From: an uncultured Tateyamaria sp.
GTDB taxonomy: Bacteria > Pseudomonadota > Alphaproteobacteria > Rhodobacterales > Rhodobacteraceae
NCBI RefSeq assembly: GCF_947504105.1
Contig: NZ_CANNGP010000013.1
Coordinates: 1 to 64,000 of the forward strand
Direction: 5' to 3'
Length of the DNA: 64,000 nt
How positions within the stretch are numbered: the first letter of the stretch is position 1; the number at the start of each line of letters is the position of its first letter. Positions 40,653 to 49,934 of this stretch are shown here, in pieces. The notes beneath the pieces were generated by a model that worked only from the letters and a program-made list of their open reading frames with translations, was not told the DNA's origin and ran no database searches. The position numbers and the translations under genes were made by a program.

Positions 40653-41116
40653 GTGCGATCAATCCTCACCTGGTAGCAGTTATTGCGGCTGGACCGGACG
40701 TGGATAAAGGCGACGTCCGAGCGTTGAAAAAGCGCCCGTGCGGCAGGGATCATATCGCGTGGAGCAACGATCTGTCCCGTGCCGTAGATGATCCGTTCGT
40801 CTACCGAATACCCTTTGATCAGATAGTCGCGCGATGTCGTCATGGCCTGCGGCAGAGTTCCGTCATCTTGGTGACGCGGACATTGGGCGGCACAGACGAA
40901 CAGCGGGCCGACCTCTGCATAAGCGTGCAAGTTCTCGAATGGACGATGCGCAACGATTAGAAATGGTGCGTCTTTGGGAATCAGACAAAGACAGTGCCGA
41001 CAACGATTGCCGTTCCCGTCCGAGATTGCACGTTCGGGCAATTGGCCATTGGCATCGGGTTGACCGACACGCCAGCCAGCGACGATATCTGTAGGCAAGG
41101 CCTTGAACGAGGGCAT
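40649..41116 (-). CDS. DUF1203 family protein, copy 1
   Basis: A 155-residue paralogue of the next gene, with the same blocks: FKALPTDIVAGWRVGQPDAN, CRHCLCLIPKDAPFLIV, AYAEVGPLFVCAAQCPRHQD, SRDYLIKGYSVDERIIYGTG and HVRSSRNNCYQVRIDRT. The ATG at 41116 is used because it begins the family's MxxFxALPT motif and follows AAAGGAGTTCC. By eye roughly 60 percent of positions match copy 2, so the pair looks like a local duplication that has diverged. Function is unknown. Confidence 0.85.
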   Translation of the reverse strand: MPSFKALPTDIVAGWRVGQPDANGQLPERAISDGNGNRCRHCLCLIPKDAPFLIVAHRPFENLHAYAEVGPLFVCAAQCPRHQDDGTLPQAMTTSRDYLIKGYSVDERIIYGTGQIVAPRDMIPAARALFQRSDVAFIHVRSSRNNCYQVRIDRT

Positions 41117-41245
41117 GATGGAACTCCTTTGCCCGAACTTATGCAGGCGGTCCCAAACCACGCGACCCGAAAGCTGCGCAACTGTACTGGTCTTGGCTGT
41201 GCATCGCTGACGCGTTTGAGGCCACGGCTGTCTTAAAGTGCAGGG

Positions 41246-42046
41246 CTAAAGATCAAGCAGCAACGGGCAATGGTCCGAGACCTCCGGATCGTAGACCACG
41301 GTGAATTCCCGCACGGCTTCGACATCGTTGATGAGCATGTAATCAGCGAACTGACCTGGCTTCTTGTAGTGGGAATTTCTTGTGCCAGCGAAACCTTGTC
41401 CTGTCACCAGTTCAACTAGACCGGCATCTGCCAATATCCGCAGCGTTTCACTATCAGGCTCGACGTTGAAGTCACCACAAAGAACAATCAGGTCCTCTGG
41501 TTCTGTAACTTGCCGTGACAGGTCAAGCAGCCTCCGGGCTTGCTCTGCCCGTTCCGGTGTGTCCATTTTCCCGCGAAGATCGCGTAGCCCGTGCATGTGC
41601 GTGACGCTGACCGAACGGTTATTTTTGTAGTCGTACACACGAATGCCGTGGGCGCTGCGGGATCGAGGGTGGTCGCCATACCCAACGGGCGAATAACCCT
41701 TGTGAACGAAACCCTGAACCTGTCCGATTATCGGAACCGATTTGTGCACAAAGGTCGCCAATCCCCACTGTGATGGGGTCGATTGGTCTTTGTCCCAAAG
41801 GACACCTTGCGCTGCCGGACAAAATACGGCGGTGTGATCGGGCAAGGTTCTGGCCACATCACGGAAGAAGTTTGCCCGCTGTGGGAGGATATGATCCCCA
41901 TCTCGGTAGGTCAGCCAGTCTTTTGCGGTAGCGGGGCTATGGACAACCTCCTGCAAACAGAGGATGTCAGGCGCCGTTTTTTCCACGTAGGGCAAAAGGT
42001 CTTCGTGTAGCTTTCCGCCCCAACCATTGAGACACATTATTCGCAT
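41246..42046 (-). CDS. Endonuclease/exonuclease/phosphatase family protein
   Basis: A 266-residue EEP-superfamily phosphodiesterase. The core shows MRIMCLNGWGGKLHEDLL (Asn ligand), ILCLQEVVHSPA (catalytic Glu), VTHMHGLRD (His), IVLCGDFNVEPDSETLR (DFN motif) and DYMLINDVEA/VSDHCPLLLDL (SDH motif). These are the five motifs of Mg2+-dependent DNases, inositol phosphatases and sphingomyelinase-like enzymes. There is no signal peptide, so a cytoplasmic nuclease or phosphatase is likely. The ATG at 42046 begins the first motif. It lies upstream of, and divergent from, the dnaE2 gene, so a damage-repair link is conceivable but unproven. Confidence 0.85.
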   Translation of the reverse strand: MRIMCLNGWGGKLHEDLLPYVEKTAPDILCLQEVVHSPATAKDWLTYRDGDHILPQRANFFRDVARTLPDHTAVFCPAAQGVLWDKDQSTPSQWGLATFVHKSVPIIGQVQGFVHKGYSPVGYGDHPRSRSAHGIRVYDYKNNRSVSVTHMHGLRDLRGKMDTPERAEQARRLLDLSRQVTEPEDLIVLCGDFNVEPDSETLRILADAGLVELVTGQGFAGTRNSHYKKPGQFADYMLINDVEAVREFTVVYDPEVSDHCPLLLDL

Positions 42047-42243
42047 AGCTTGGTCCTGCAAACCTGGGAAACCCGACATTCGCTGCATTGAAGGAAATCT
42101 ACAAGTTGGGCGCATTCGAAACCTTGACCGCAAGTGAAGCATGACGGGCCTGGTACATGTGCGTGATGCGCAACTCAAAATCACATGGCCTTCCGTCCCG
42201 GGTGCGGCATGTGTGAGGGTTGGACCTCTTCTATTTCAAATAA

Positions 42244-42258
42244 GAACAAAATATGAAT
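42244..42258 (+). promoter_or_regulatory. Near-consensus alphaproteobacterial LexA (SOS) box ahead of dnaE2
   Basis: GAAC at 42244-42247 and GAAT at 42255-42258 are separated by seven bases. The alphaproteobacterial LexA site is the direct repeat GTTC-N7-GTTC, whose complement is GAAC-N7-GAAC, so only one base differs. It lies 31 bases before the dnaE2 ATG, a fitting position for repression. Confidence 0.68.
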
Positions 42259-42289
42259 ATAGTGGAGGTGTCCGCCCCCCGAATCTGCC

Positions 42290-45268
42290 ATGCCAATGTT
42301 CATAGAACTGTCGATCACATCGAACTTCACTTTCCTCACCGGGGCGTCCCACCCCGAAGAGTACGTGAACCGCGCTGCCCTTCTGGGGATGGCGGCGTTG
42401 GCCATTGCAGATGACAATTCTGTTGCTGGTATCGTGCGGGCGCATACGCAGGCCAAGATGATCGCGCGGGCCGTGAAGGAAAGACAGGCGTTCGACACGC
42501 AGCACGGTCTCATTGGTCCGCCGCAGCCCGATCACCTGCCCAATCCGCCCCGGGCCCCTTTCACAACGACCCCGCGCCTGATCCCCTCAGCAAGGCTGCT
42601 GTTCTCTGACGCGCCTCCGATCACCGTACTGCCATTTGACCGACAAGGTTGGCGCAGCCTGTGCCGCATTATCTCACGAGGGCGGTTGAGGGCAGAAAAG
42701 GGGGAATGCGACCTTCAGCTCCAAGACCTCGAAGAGTTTGCAGAAGGTCTCCACCTGCTTGTGTGGCCACATGCGCAGGCGGTGCAGGGCGGCGCGGTTG
42801 ATTGGGTGCACACCGCGAAACGGCTGACGCGCCGCTTTGCCGGAAACATACACGTGCTGATGAGCCCGCGTTATGATGGGCGTGACACGGTTCGCTTTGA
42901 TCGGCTGGCGGATCAGGCGCGGATGTTGGGGTTGCCCACCCTCGCCTCGGCTGCCCCCCGTATGCATCACGGCGCACGGCGCAAGCTGGCGGATGTGGTC
43001 AGTGCCATCCGTCTCAAGTGCCGCGTCGATGCGCTGGGCCGTGCGGCTCTCAGCAACGGGGAAGGGCGGCTGCGGAGCGAGGCCGAGATGCTGCGGTTGT
43101 TCGTGGGCCACGAAGAGGCGGTGCATCGGGCAGGGCAACTGGCGAACAGCCTGATCTTTTCGCTTGACCAGTTGCGCTATGAATACCCGTCGGAAATCAC
43201 CAGGAACGAAACGCCCAGCCAACGGCTGAACCGGCTGGCCTATGAGGGGTTGAAATGGCGCTATCCCGGCGGGGCGCCAGACAAGGTCAAGACCCTTCTG
43301 CGCCATGAACTCGCCCTGATCGCCAAACTAAAATACGAACCCTATTTCCTGACCGTCCGCGACATCGTCCACTTTGCGCGCAGCCGTGGCATCCTGTGTC
43401 AGGGCCGGGGTTCGGCCGCCAATTCGGTGGTGTGTTATTGCATGGGCATCACTTCGGTCAGTCCCGAGATGGGCACGATGGTGTTTGAACGTTTCGTGTC
43501 CGAAGCCCGCGATGAGCCGCCTGACATCGATGTCGACTTTGAACACGAACGGCGTGAAGAGGTGATCCAGCACATTTACGAGCGCTATGGCCGCCACCGC
43601 GCGGGCCTGTGCGCTACGGTCGTGCATTACCGCGGCAAGCGTGCCATCCGCGAGGTGGGCCGTGCCATGGGGTTGACCGAGGATACGATCAGCGCCCTCA
43701 GCTCGCAGCTTTGGGGTTTCTTTTCCACCAAGGGGTTGGAGGCGGAACGGATGGCCGAGATCGGCCTCGACTTCCGTGACCGCCGCCTGCGGCAGACCAT
43801 CGAACTGGTCTATGAGATCAACGGCTTCCCCCGGCACCTGTCCCAGCATGTAGGCGGGTTCATCGTGACCGAGGGGCGGCTGGATGAACTGGTGCCGATC
43901 GAAAACGCCACGATGGAGGATCGCACGGTCATTTGCTGGGACAAGGATGACATCGACAGTCTTGGCATCCTGAAGGTGGATGTGCTGAGTCTTGGGATGC
44001 TGACCTGCATTCGAAAGGCCTTTGACCTGCTGAAAATGCACCATCAGCAAAGCTACACCCTTGCCACCCTGCCAAAAGAAGACCCGCGCGTGTACGATAT
44101 GCTGTGCAAGGCTGACAGCATCGGAGTGTTCCAAGTGGAAAGCCGGGCACAGATGAACTTTCTGCCCCGAATGCGGCCGCGCAATTTCTATGATTTGGTG
44201 ATCGAAGTGGCCATCATCCGCCCCGGCCCAATTCAGGGCGATATGGTGCATCCTTACATCCGCCGTCGGAACGGGGAAGAGGAGGTGTCCTTTCCTTCGG
44301 ATGAACTCGGTCAGGTGCTGGGCAAGACGCTGGGCGTGCCGTTGTTTCAGGAGCAGGCGATGCAGATCGCCATCGTGGGGGCCGGGTTTACCCCCGACCA
44401 GGCGGACCGGCTGCGGCGCTCACTTGCTACCTTCAAGAAGCACGGGAGTGTCAGTGAATTCCGGGCGCTGTTCCTGCATGGCATGCGCAAGAACGGTTAT
44501 AAGGATGACTTTGCCGAGCGGTGTTTTTCCCAGATCGAAGGGTTCGGCAGCTATGGCTTTCCCGAAAGCCATGCGGCGAGCTTTGCGCTCTTGGTCTATG
44601 CCTCAAGCTGGATCAAATGCCACCATCCGGGCATCTTTGCCTGTGCGCTGCTGAATGCACAGCCCATGGGGTTCTATGCCCCCGCCCAAATCGTGCGGGA
44701 TGCACGCGAGCATGGGGTCAAGGTGCATCCCATCTGTGTGAATGCCAGCTATTGGGACAACACCATGGAACCTGATGGCAAAGGGGGCTTGGCTCTGCGT
44801 TTGGGGTTCCGGCAGCTCAAGGGCATGAGCGAGGAAGATGCCAGCTGGCTGACCGGCGCGCGCGGAAACGGCTACCAGTCAGTGCGCGATGTGTGGCGGC
44901 GGGCGGGGTTAATGCCCACTGTGATCGTACGATTGGCCGAAGCTGATGCCTTTGCTGCCGCTGGTATCAATCGCCGTGAGGCGCTTTGGGAGGCCAAGGC
45001 GCTTGCCCCTGGACCTGTGTTACCCTTGTTTGCCACGGATCTGGATGGTGAGGTGGTAGATGAGCCCGCAGCCTTGTTGCCCGAGATGACGCTGGGCGAA
45101 AATGTGGTCGAGGATTACGTATCGACGCGCCTGACCCTCAGGGCGCATCCCGTCGGCCTGCTGCGCCATATCCTAACCCCCGGAGCGGCCCCCATTGGCA
45201 TGTTGCCGACGACGCAGACTGCGCCGGACCTCTCGAAAACCAGCTTTAGCCGTGGCAACCCGGATTGA
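42290..45268 (+). CDS. dnaE2: Error-prone DNA polymerase DnaE2/ImuC lacking its C-terminal domain
   Basis: Family C translesion polymerase that performs SOS mutagenesis with ImuA and ImuB. The 992-residue product has an intact PHP domain (ITSNFTFLTGASHPEEYVN), catalytic acids in PPDIDVDFEHERREEVIQHI (near 410) and GILKVDVLSLGMLTC (near 565), and the fingers region through SAGINRREALWEAKAL. It stops after LRAHPVGLLRHILTPG and a low-complexity tail (GAAPIGMLPTTQTAPD). Relatives continue for about 100 residues with an OB-fold (VRVAGLVxxRQRPGTA type) that is missing here. No imuA or imuB is adjacent. A near-consensus SOS box lies upstream. The catalytic core is complete, so activity may survive. 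Confidence 0.88.
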   Translation: MPMFIELSITSNFTFLTGASHPEEYVNRAALLGMAALAIADDNSVAGIVRAHTQAKMIARAVKERQAFDTQHGLIGPPQPDHLPNPPRAPFTTTPRLIPSARLLFSDAPPITVLPFDRQGWRSLCRIISRGRLRAEKGECDLQLQDLEEFAEGLHLLVWPHAQAVQGGAVDWVHTAKRLTRRFAGNIHVLMSPRYDGRDTVRFDRLADQARMLGLPTLASAAPRMHHGARRKLADVVSAIRLKCRVDALGRAALSNGEGRLRSEAEMLRLFVGHEEAVHRAGQLANSLIFSLDQLRYEYPSEITRNETPSQRLNRLAYEGLKWRYPGGAPDKVKTLLRHELALIAKLKYEPYFLTVRDIVHFARSRGILCQGRGSAANSVVCYCMGITSVSPEMGTMVFERFVSEARDEPPDIDVDFEHERREEVIQHIYERYGRHRAGLCATVVHYRGKRAIREVGRAMGLTEDTISALSSQLWGFFSTKGLEAERMAEIGLDFRDRRLRQTIELVYEINGFPRHLSQHVGGFIVTEGRLDELVPIENATMEDRTVICWDKDDIDSLGILKVDVLSLGMLTCIRKAFDLLKMHHQQSYTLATLPKEDPRVYDMLCKADSIGVFQVESRAQMNFLPRMRPRNFYDLVIEVAIIRPGPIQGDMVHPYIRRRNGEEEVSFPSDELGQVLGKTLGVPLFQEQAMQIAIVGAGFTPDQADRLRRSLATFKKHGSVSEFRALFLHGMRKNGYKDDFAERCFSQIEGFGSYGFPESHAASFALLVYASSWIKCHHPGIFACALLNAQPMGFYAPAQIVRDAREHGVKVHPICVNASYWDNTMEPDGKGGLALRLGFRQLKGMSEEDASWLTGARGNGYQSVRDVWRRAGLMPTVIVRLAEADAFAAAGINRREALWEAKALAPGPVLPLFATDLDGEVVDEPAALLPEMTLGENVVEDYVSTRLTLRAHPVGLLRHILTPGAAPIGMLPTTQTAPDLSKTSFSRGNPD

Positions 45269-45280
45269 AGGAGCCTTTTT

Positions 45281-45739
45281 GTGACCGCACTTATCCATTA
45301 CAGGGCGGCATCTGGTACATTTGTGCCGGTGTGGACGCTTGAAATACAGACCTTGCCTGAAGACACGGATCGCATCTTGGATGCCGTGATGGTGGTACAT
45401 CCGTTGGGCTATGGCCGCTATCAACGCAATGCCAGCATCTCGGCCACAGGGGCAGAGACGGCGCAGCCTGAACCCGGATCGACGACCACAACCCATGCGG
45501 ACGGGTTCGAGGCGGGTGGGACCGAGACCTATCCCATGGTCGAACTGAAAATTTCCATTGAACGCGATGTGGCGGTACTCGAAAAGGTGATGGATGCTGT
45601 CATGGAGGTTCATCACTACGAAGAGCCCGTGATTTTCCTGCGCGAGGACTGGGCGAGCCGTGCGACCTACGATCCAAAAAACGACAATCCAAACAGGTGG
45701 TGGAACAACGGGCGTGGTCTGCCTGACCGTGTTGCATGA
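45281..45739 (+). CDS. Standalone NIF3/YqfO-like domain protein
   Basis: A 152-residue protein formed of two alpha-beta repeats: LEIQTLPEDTDRILDAVMVV and LKISIERDVAVLEKVMDAVM. It ends in MEVHHYEEPVIFLREDW, the HxYEEP motif of the YqfO-type domain inserted in NIF3 proteins, which has a CutA/PII-like fold. The GTG start at 45281 follows AAGGAG with eight bases spacing. The linker GAETAQPEPGSTTTTHADGF is Thr/Gly/Pro-rich. It may bind a small ligand or metal as PII-like proteins do, but no role is established. It lies 12 bases after the truncated dnaE2. Confidence 0.7.
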   Translation: MTALIHYRAASGTFVPVWTLEIQTLPEDTDRILDAVMVVHPLGYGRYQRNASISATGAETAQPEPGSTTTTHADGFEAGGTETYPMVELKISIERDVAVLEKVMDAVMEVHHYEEPVIFLREDWASRATYDPKNDNPNRWWNNGRGLPDRVA

Positions 45740-45887
45740 TCCCGGCACTCTTTTCTGACCCATTTTGCTATGCCGTGCAGAGGAGTCGTCAGGTTTTTCC
45801 TGTCGGAAAACAGCTGGAAACCGCATCGGTTTCCGTTTGCCCGCCTCTTGCCTTTCAAAGCGCCAAAGCCCGCGTTAGAACCAAGCC

Positions 45888-47411
45888 ATGACCGTTGACA
45901 CCACACCGCCCAAACCCGTTGTTCTGTGTATCCTGGATGGCTGGGGCCTGCGCGAGGATGAAACAGGTAACGCCCCCAAACTTGCCCGCACCCCCACCGT
46001 TGATCGGATCATGGACACGTGTTCGCATGCGACCCTGATCACCCATGGTCCGGATGTGGGTCTGCCGCGCGGTCAGATGGGCAATTCGGAAGTGGGTCAT
46101 ACCAATATTGGTGCCGGTCGCGTGGTGGCGATGGATCTTGGTCAGATTGATCTGGCGATTGAGGATGGCAGCTTTTTTCGCAATCCGCGCCTTGCCGACT
46201 GGATTGCCGGGATCAAGGAAGCTGGCGGTCGGGCACACCTGATGGGTGTCCTGTCAGATGGCGGCGTGCATGGACACATCGACCACATGATCGCCGCGGC
46301 CAAGGCCTGTACCGATGCGGGCCTGCCGGTGGTGATCCATGCCATCACCGATGGGCGTGATGTGGCCCCAAAATCGGCCCTGACCTATCTGGAGCAGTTA
46401 CACGATGCGTTGCCTGCAGGTGCGCGGATTGTGACGCTGACGGGCCGCTATTTTGCGATGGATCGCGACAACCGTTGGGACCGGGTTGAAACGGCCTTTG
46501 CCGCGATGGTGCGGGCCGATGCGCATATTGTTGAGAGCGCTCAGGCGGCGATTGAAGCCGCCTATGACGAAGGCAAGACCGATGAATTCATCCCGGCTGC
46601 TGTCATGGATGGCTACAAGGGCGCAAAGGATGGCGATGGGCTGTTCTGCCTGAATTTCCGGGCTGACCGTGCACGCGAGATCTTGGCCGCGCTGGGCGAT
46701 CCCGGTTTTGACGCCTTTGCGCCCGAAGGTCGCCCCGCGTGGACCGGACTGATGGGCATGGCGGATTACTCGGAAGATCACAAAGCCTATATGACCACCG
46801 TTTATCCCAAACCCGAGATCGTGAACACGCTGGGCGCGTGGGTGGCCAAGGCCGGACTGCGCCAGTTCCGGCTGGCCGAGACCGAGAAGTACCCGCATGT
46901 GACGTTCTTCCTGAATGGAGGAGAGGAGAAGCCAGAGGATGGAGAGGATCGTGCGATGCCGAAATCTCCGCCCGTTGCCACCTATGACCTGCAACCCGAG
47001 ATGTCGTCCGTCGAAGTGACGGACAAGTTCATTGCGGCGATCAAGGACGGCTATGACCTGATTGTCGTGAACTATGCCAACCCGGATATGGTCGGGCACA
47101 CCGGCGATCTGGATGCGGCCATTGCGGCGTGTGAAGCGGTGGATACGGGGCTGGGCCGCGTGTTGCCCGTTCTGGAGAAGGCCGGAGGGGCGATGATCCT
47201 GACTGCGGATCATGGCAATTGCGAAACGATGATTGATCCTGACACGGGTGCTCCGCATACCGCACATACCACGAACCTGGTCCCAGTCGCATTGATCGGT
47301 GCAGCAGGTGCGTTGAGGGACGGCAAGTTGGCTGATCTGGCACCGACGATCTTGCAGCTCATGGGCTTGGGGCAACCGGCTGAGATGACGGGCGTTAGTC
47401 TGATCGAATGA
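45888..47411 (+). CDS. gpmI: 2,3-bisphosphoglycerate-independent phosphoglycerate mutase
   Basis: Glycolytic enzyme interconverting 3- and 2-phosphoglycerate using two Mn2+. The 507-residue protein shows the alkaline-phosphatase-like metal site (VVLCILDGWGLREDETGN), the catalytic serine in GQMGNSEVGHTNIGAGRVV (near 65), DGRDVAPKSALTYL, NFRADRAREI, and the C-terminal metal motifs VNYANPDMVGHTGDLDA and ILTADHGNCETM. Length is standard. It heads the gpmI-envC-ctpA group, and its stop overlaps the envC start in ATGA (47408-47411). Confidence 0.97.
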   Translation: MTVDTTPPKPVVLCILDGWGLREDETGNAPKLARTPTVDRIMDTCSHATLITHGPDVGLPRGQMGNSEVGHTNIGAGRVVAMDLGQIDLAIEDGSFFRNPRLADWIAGIKEAGGRAHLMGVLSDGGVHGHIDHMIAAAKACTDAGLPVVIHAITDGRDVAPKSALTYLEQLHDALPAGARIVTLTGRYFAMDRDNRWDRVETAFAAMVRADAHIVESAQAAIEAAYDEGKTDEFIPAAVMDGYKGAKDGDGLFCLNFRADRAREILAALGDPGFDAFAPEGRPAWTGLMGMADYSEDHKAYMTTVYPKPEIVNTLGAWVAKAGLRQFRLAETEKYPHVTFFLNGGEEKPEDGEDRAMPKSPPVATYDLQPEMSSVEVTDKFIAAIKDGYDLIVVNYANPDMVGHTGDLDAAIAACEAVDTGLGRVLPVLEKAGGAMILTADHGNCETMIDPDTGAPHTAHTTNLVPVALIGAAGALRDGKLADLAPTILQLMGLGQPAEMTGVSLIE

Positions 47412-48532
47412 GAGCGCTGGCCGCAATCCTCCTGTCTTTCTTTGCGCTTCCACTTTCAGCGCAGGAGGATGCAGGTAAACTTGCCCGCGACGCTGGCGCG
47501 CAGCTTGAGGCCGCTTCTATCCGTTTGTCGGAGGCTGACAGCGCGCGTAACCGTGTTCGCGCTTTGACTGATACCGTGCACGCCTATGAATCCGGGCTCG
47601 TGGCGATGCGGGCGGGCTTGCGGCGGGCATCGATACGAGAGGCGCAGCTGCGCGGCCAGCTTCAGGCCCGCGATGAGGAAATCGCGCAGCTTGTTGCCGT
47701 TTTGCAGACCTTGACTCCAAACCAGTCGCCCACCGCCTTTCTGCACCCAGGTGGCCCCAATGGAACAGCGCGCGCGGGGATGCTGCTGGCCGAGTTGACC
47801 CCGGCGCTGAACCAGCGTGCAAGCAAGTTGCGACAGAACCTCAGCGACGTGGAAAGCCTACGCATATTGCAGGAGCAAGCCGCCAAACAGCTACAAACTG
47901 GTTTGTCAGAGGTCCAGACAGCGCGTTCTGCTCTGAATCAGGCCATGGCCGAGCGGACGGACCTGCCGCAACGGTTCACAGAGGATCCGGTGCGGACTGC
48001 GATCTTGATCGCGTCGGCCGAAACGTTGGACGCGTTTTCGAGCGGACTGGCAAGCATCGCCGAGGGGGATGCGGGATGGACACCTCCGCAGATTGATGAC
48101 CTGATCGGCGAATTCCCAATGCCCGCACGCGGCGTGATCCTGCGGCGCGCCGGTGAACCGGATGCGGCTGGCATCACCCGCCCCGGTGTTCTGCTGGCGA
48201 CCCGCCCCGGCACGTTGGTGACGTCACCAACCGCGGCCACATTGCGCTATGTCGGCCCGCTTTTGGACTTCGGCACGGTCACCATACTTGAGCCACGTCC
48301 AGAGACCCTGATCATCCTTGCGGGGATGACAGTCAGCTACGGCAAGACGGGGCAGATCATCGCAGCCAGCACCCCTTTGGGCCTGATGGGCGGATTTCCG
48401 GCACAAAATGGCGCATCAACAGGTGGTGAGGGGGGTGGTGCTGATCGCTCGGAAACGCTCTATATAGAAGTAAGAGAGAGTAATGTGCCAATGGACCCAC
48501 TCACGTGGTTCAGCACCGAACAGGATGGATAA
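47408..48532 (+). CDS. envC: EnvC-like murein hydrolase activator
   Basis: EnvC-type proteins activate amidases that split septal peptidoglycan in the periplasm. The 374-residue precursor has a signal peptide (MRALAAILLSFFALPLSAQE) and two long coiled coils (about 25-130 and 140-195). The C-terminal LytM-like domain (PARGVILRRAGEPDAAGITR to PLGLMGGFPAQNG) lacks the HxxxD and HxH zinc ligands of active M23 enzymes, as expected for an activator. Translation is coupled to gpmI; ctpA begins six bases after its stop. Together they suggest a cell-envelope maintenance unit. Confidence 0.88.
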   Translation: MRALAAILLSFFALPLSAQEDAGKLARDAGAQLEAASIRLSEADSARNRVRALTDTVHAYESGLVAMRAGLRRASIREAQLRGQLQARDEEIAQLVAVLQTLTPNQSPTAFLHPGGPNGTARAGMLLAELTPALNQRASKLRQNLSDVESLRILQEQAAKQLQTGLSEVQTARSALNQAMAERTDLPQRFTEDPVRTAILIASAETLDAFSSGLASIAEGDAGWTPPQIDDLIGEFPMPARGVILRRAGEPDAAGITRPGVLLATRPGTLVTSPTAATLRYVGPLLDFGTVTILEPRPETLIILAGMTVSYGKTGQIIAASTPLGLMGGFPAQNGASTGGEGGGADRSETLYIEVRESNVPMDPLTWFSTEQDG

Positions 48533-48538
48533 GCTGGA

Positions 48539-49903
48539 ATGAAGAAATTCGTGATGGCCGCTTTGGGCGGGACTCTGGCAGGTGCAATCGCCACGACGCA
48601 GGTTGCAGGCCCGCTTTTGGCGCAAGAAGGCGCCGCGAATGCAACCGTGTATGAACAACTGGATTTGTTCGGCGACATCTTTGAACGCATTCGGAACCAA
48701 TATGTCGAGGATGTGGAGCCCGGTGAACTGATCGAAGCTGCCATTGACGGCATGCTGACGTCGCTTGATCCACACTCCAGCTATCTGTCGCCGGATGATG
48801 CCGCGCAGATGCAGGTGCAGACCCGGGGCGAGTTTGGCGGCTTGGGCATCGAAGTGACTCAGGAAGAGGGGTTCATCAAAGTTGTTTCGCCTATCGACAG
48901 CACCCCCGCTGCCGAGGCCGGGATCGAAGCGGGCGACTTCATCACCCATGTCGATGGCGAGTCGATGCTGGGCCTGACCCTGGACGAGGCCGTGGATCGT
49001 ATGCGCGGCCCGGTCGGATCCGAGATCATTGTTACCGTCGTTCGCGAAGGCGAGAATGAGCCTTTTGATGTATCTATCATTCGGGACACGATCGAGTTGC
49101 AGGCGGTGCGCAGCCGGACCCAGGGCGATACGGTTGTGTTGCGTGTGACAACCTTCAACGACAAGACTACGCCAAACCTTGTGTCCAAGCTGGAAGAAGA
49201 GGTTGAAACGCTTGGTGGCATGAACAGCGTCAATGGATTTGTTCTGGATTTGCGCAACAACCCTGGTGGACTGCTGACCCAGGCCATCCGCGTGTCGGAC
49301 GCATTCCTTGAAAAGGGCGAGATCGTATCGACCCGTGGACGTGATCCAGTAGATGGCGACCGTTTCAATGCGACGCCGGGCGATCTGGCGCAGGGCAAAC
49401 CAATCGTTGTGCTGATCAACGGGGGGTCGGCGTCGGCTTCCGAGATTGTGGCGGGGGCCCTGCAGGATCACCGTCGGGCGATCGTTGTCGGCACCAAGAG
49501 CTTTGGCAAGGGTTCGGTTCAGACGGTTATGCCATTGCGTGGCGAAGGTGCCATGCGTCTGACCACGGCGCGTTACTACACACCGTCCGGACGGTCGATT
49601 CAGGCGCTGGGCGTGAGCCCCGACATCATTGTAGAGCAGCCCCGCCGCAGCCCCACGACCGAGGAAGAGGATGAACCGGCAAGCGCAGTGGGTCCCCGGA
49701 CCGAAGGCGATCTGCGCGGTAGTCTCGACAACGACTCGTTGACCGACGATCAGGTGCGCCAGATCGAGGAAGATCGCGCAAAGGCGCAAGCGGCGGCTGA
49801 TCTGCGGGAAGAGGATTACCAGCTGGCCTATGCCATCGACATCCTGAAAGGTCTGAACGCACTGGGGCCGGTCGAAGAGGACCGCAGAGCAAGTTCCAAG
49901 TGA
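48539..49903 (+). CDS. ctpA: C-terminal processing protease (S41 family)
   Basis: Periplasmic protease that trims or degrades proteins at their C-termini. The 454-residue precursor has an N-terminal signal segment (FVMAALGGTLAGAIATTQVA). The PDZ domain lies around residues 95-175 (FGGLGIEVTQEEGFIKVVSP, GDFITHVDGES), and the S41 catalytic core has Ser in NGGSASASEIVAGALQDH and Lys in VGTKSFGKGSVQTVMPLRG. The C-terminus is Glu/Asp-rich. It follows envC by six bases and is closed by a hairpin at 49911. In related bacteria an RNA pyrophosphohydrolase gene often follows; here a gene-poor scar does. Confidence 0.95.
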   Translation: MKKFVMAALGGTLAGAIATTQVAGPLLAQEGAANATVYEQLDLFGDIFERIRNQYVEDVEPGELIEAAIDGMLTSLDPHSSYLSPDDAAQMQVQTRGEFGGLGIEVTQEEGFIKVVSPIDSTPAAEAGIEAGDFITHVDGESMLGLTLDEAVDRMRGPVGSEIIVTVVREGENEPFDVSIIRDTIELQAVRSRTQGDTVVLRVTTFNDKTTPNLVSKLEEEVETLGGMNSVNGFVLDLRNNPGGLLTQAIRVSDAFLEKGEIVSTRGRDPVDGDRFNATPGDLAQGKPIVVLINGGSASASEIVAGALQDHRRAIVVGTKSFGKGSVQTVMPLRGEGAMRLTTARYYTPSGRSIQALGVSPDIIVEQPRRSPTTEEEDEPASAVGPRTEGDLRGSLDNDSLTDDQVRQIEEDRAKAQAAADLREEDYQLAYAIDILKGLNALGPVEEDRRASSK

Positions 49904-49910
49904 TCAGAGT

Positions 49911-49934
49911 GCGCGGTGGATTGGTCCACCGCGC
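49911..49934 (+). terminator. Strong hairpin after ctpA
   Basis: GCGCGGTGGA (49911-49920) pairs perfectly with TCCACCGCGC (49925-49934) around a TTGG loop, eight bases after the ctpA stop. There is no long U run, so it may stop transcription with help or protect the mRNA end. Confidence 0.72.

Noticed and set aside
42181-42513. Minus-strand frame overlapping the dnaE2 start
   Set aside because: It is antisense to the conserved PHP domain and would cover the SOS box; no ribosome site.
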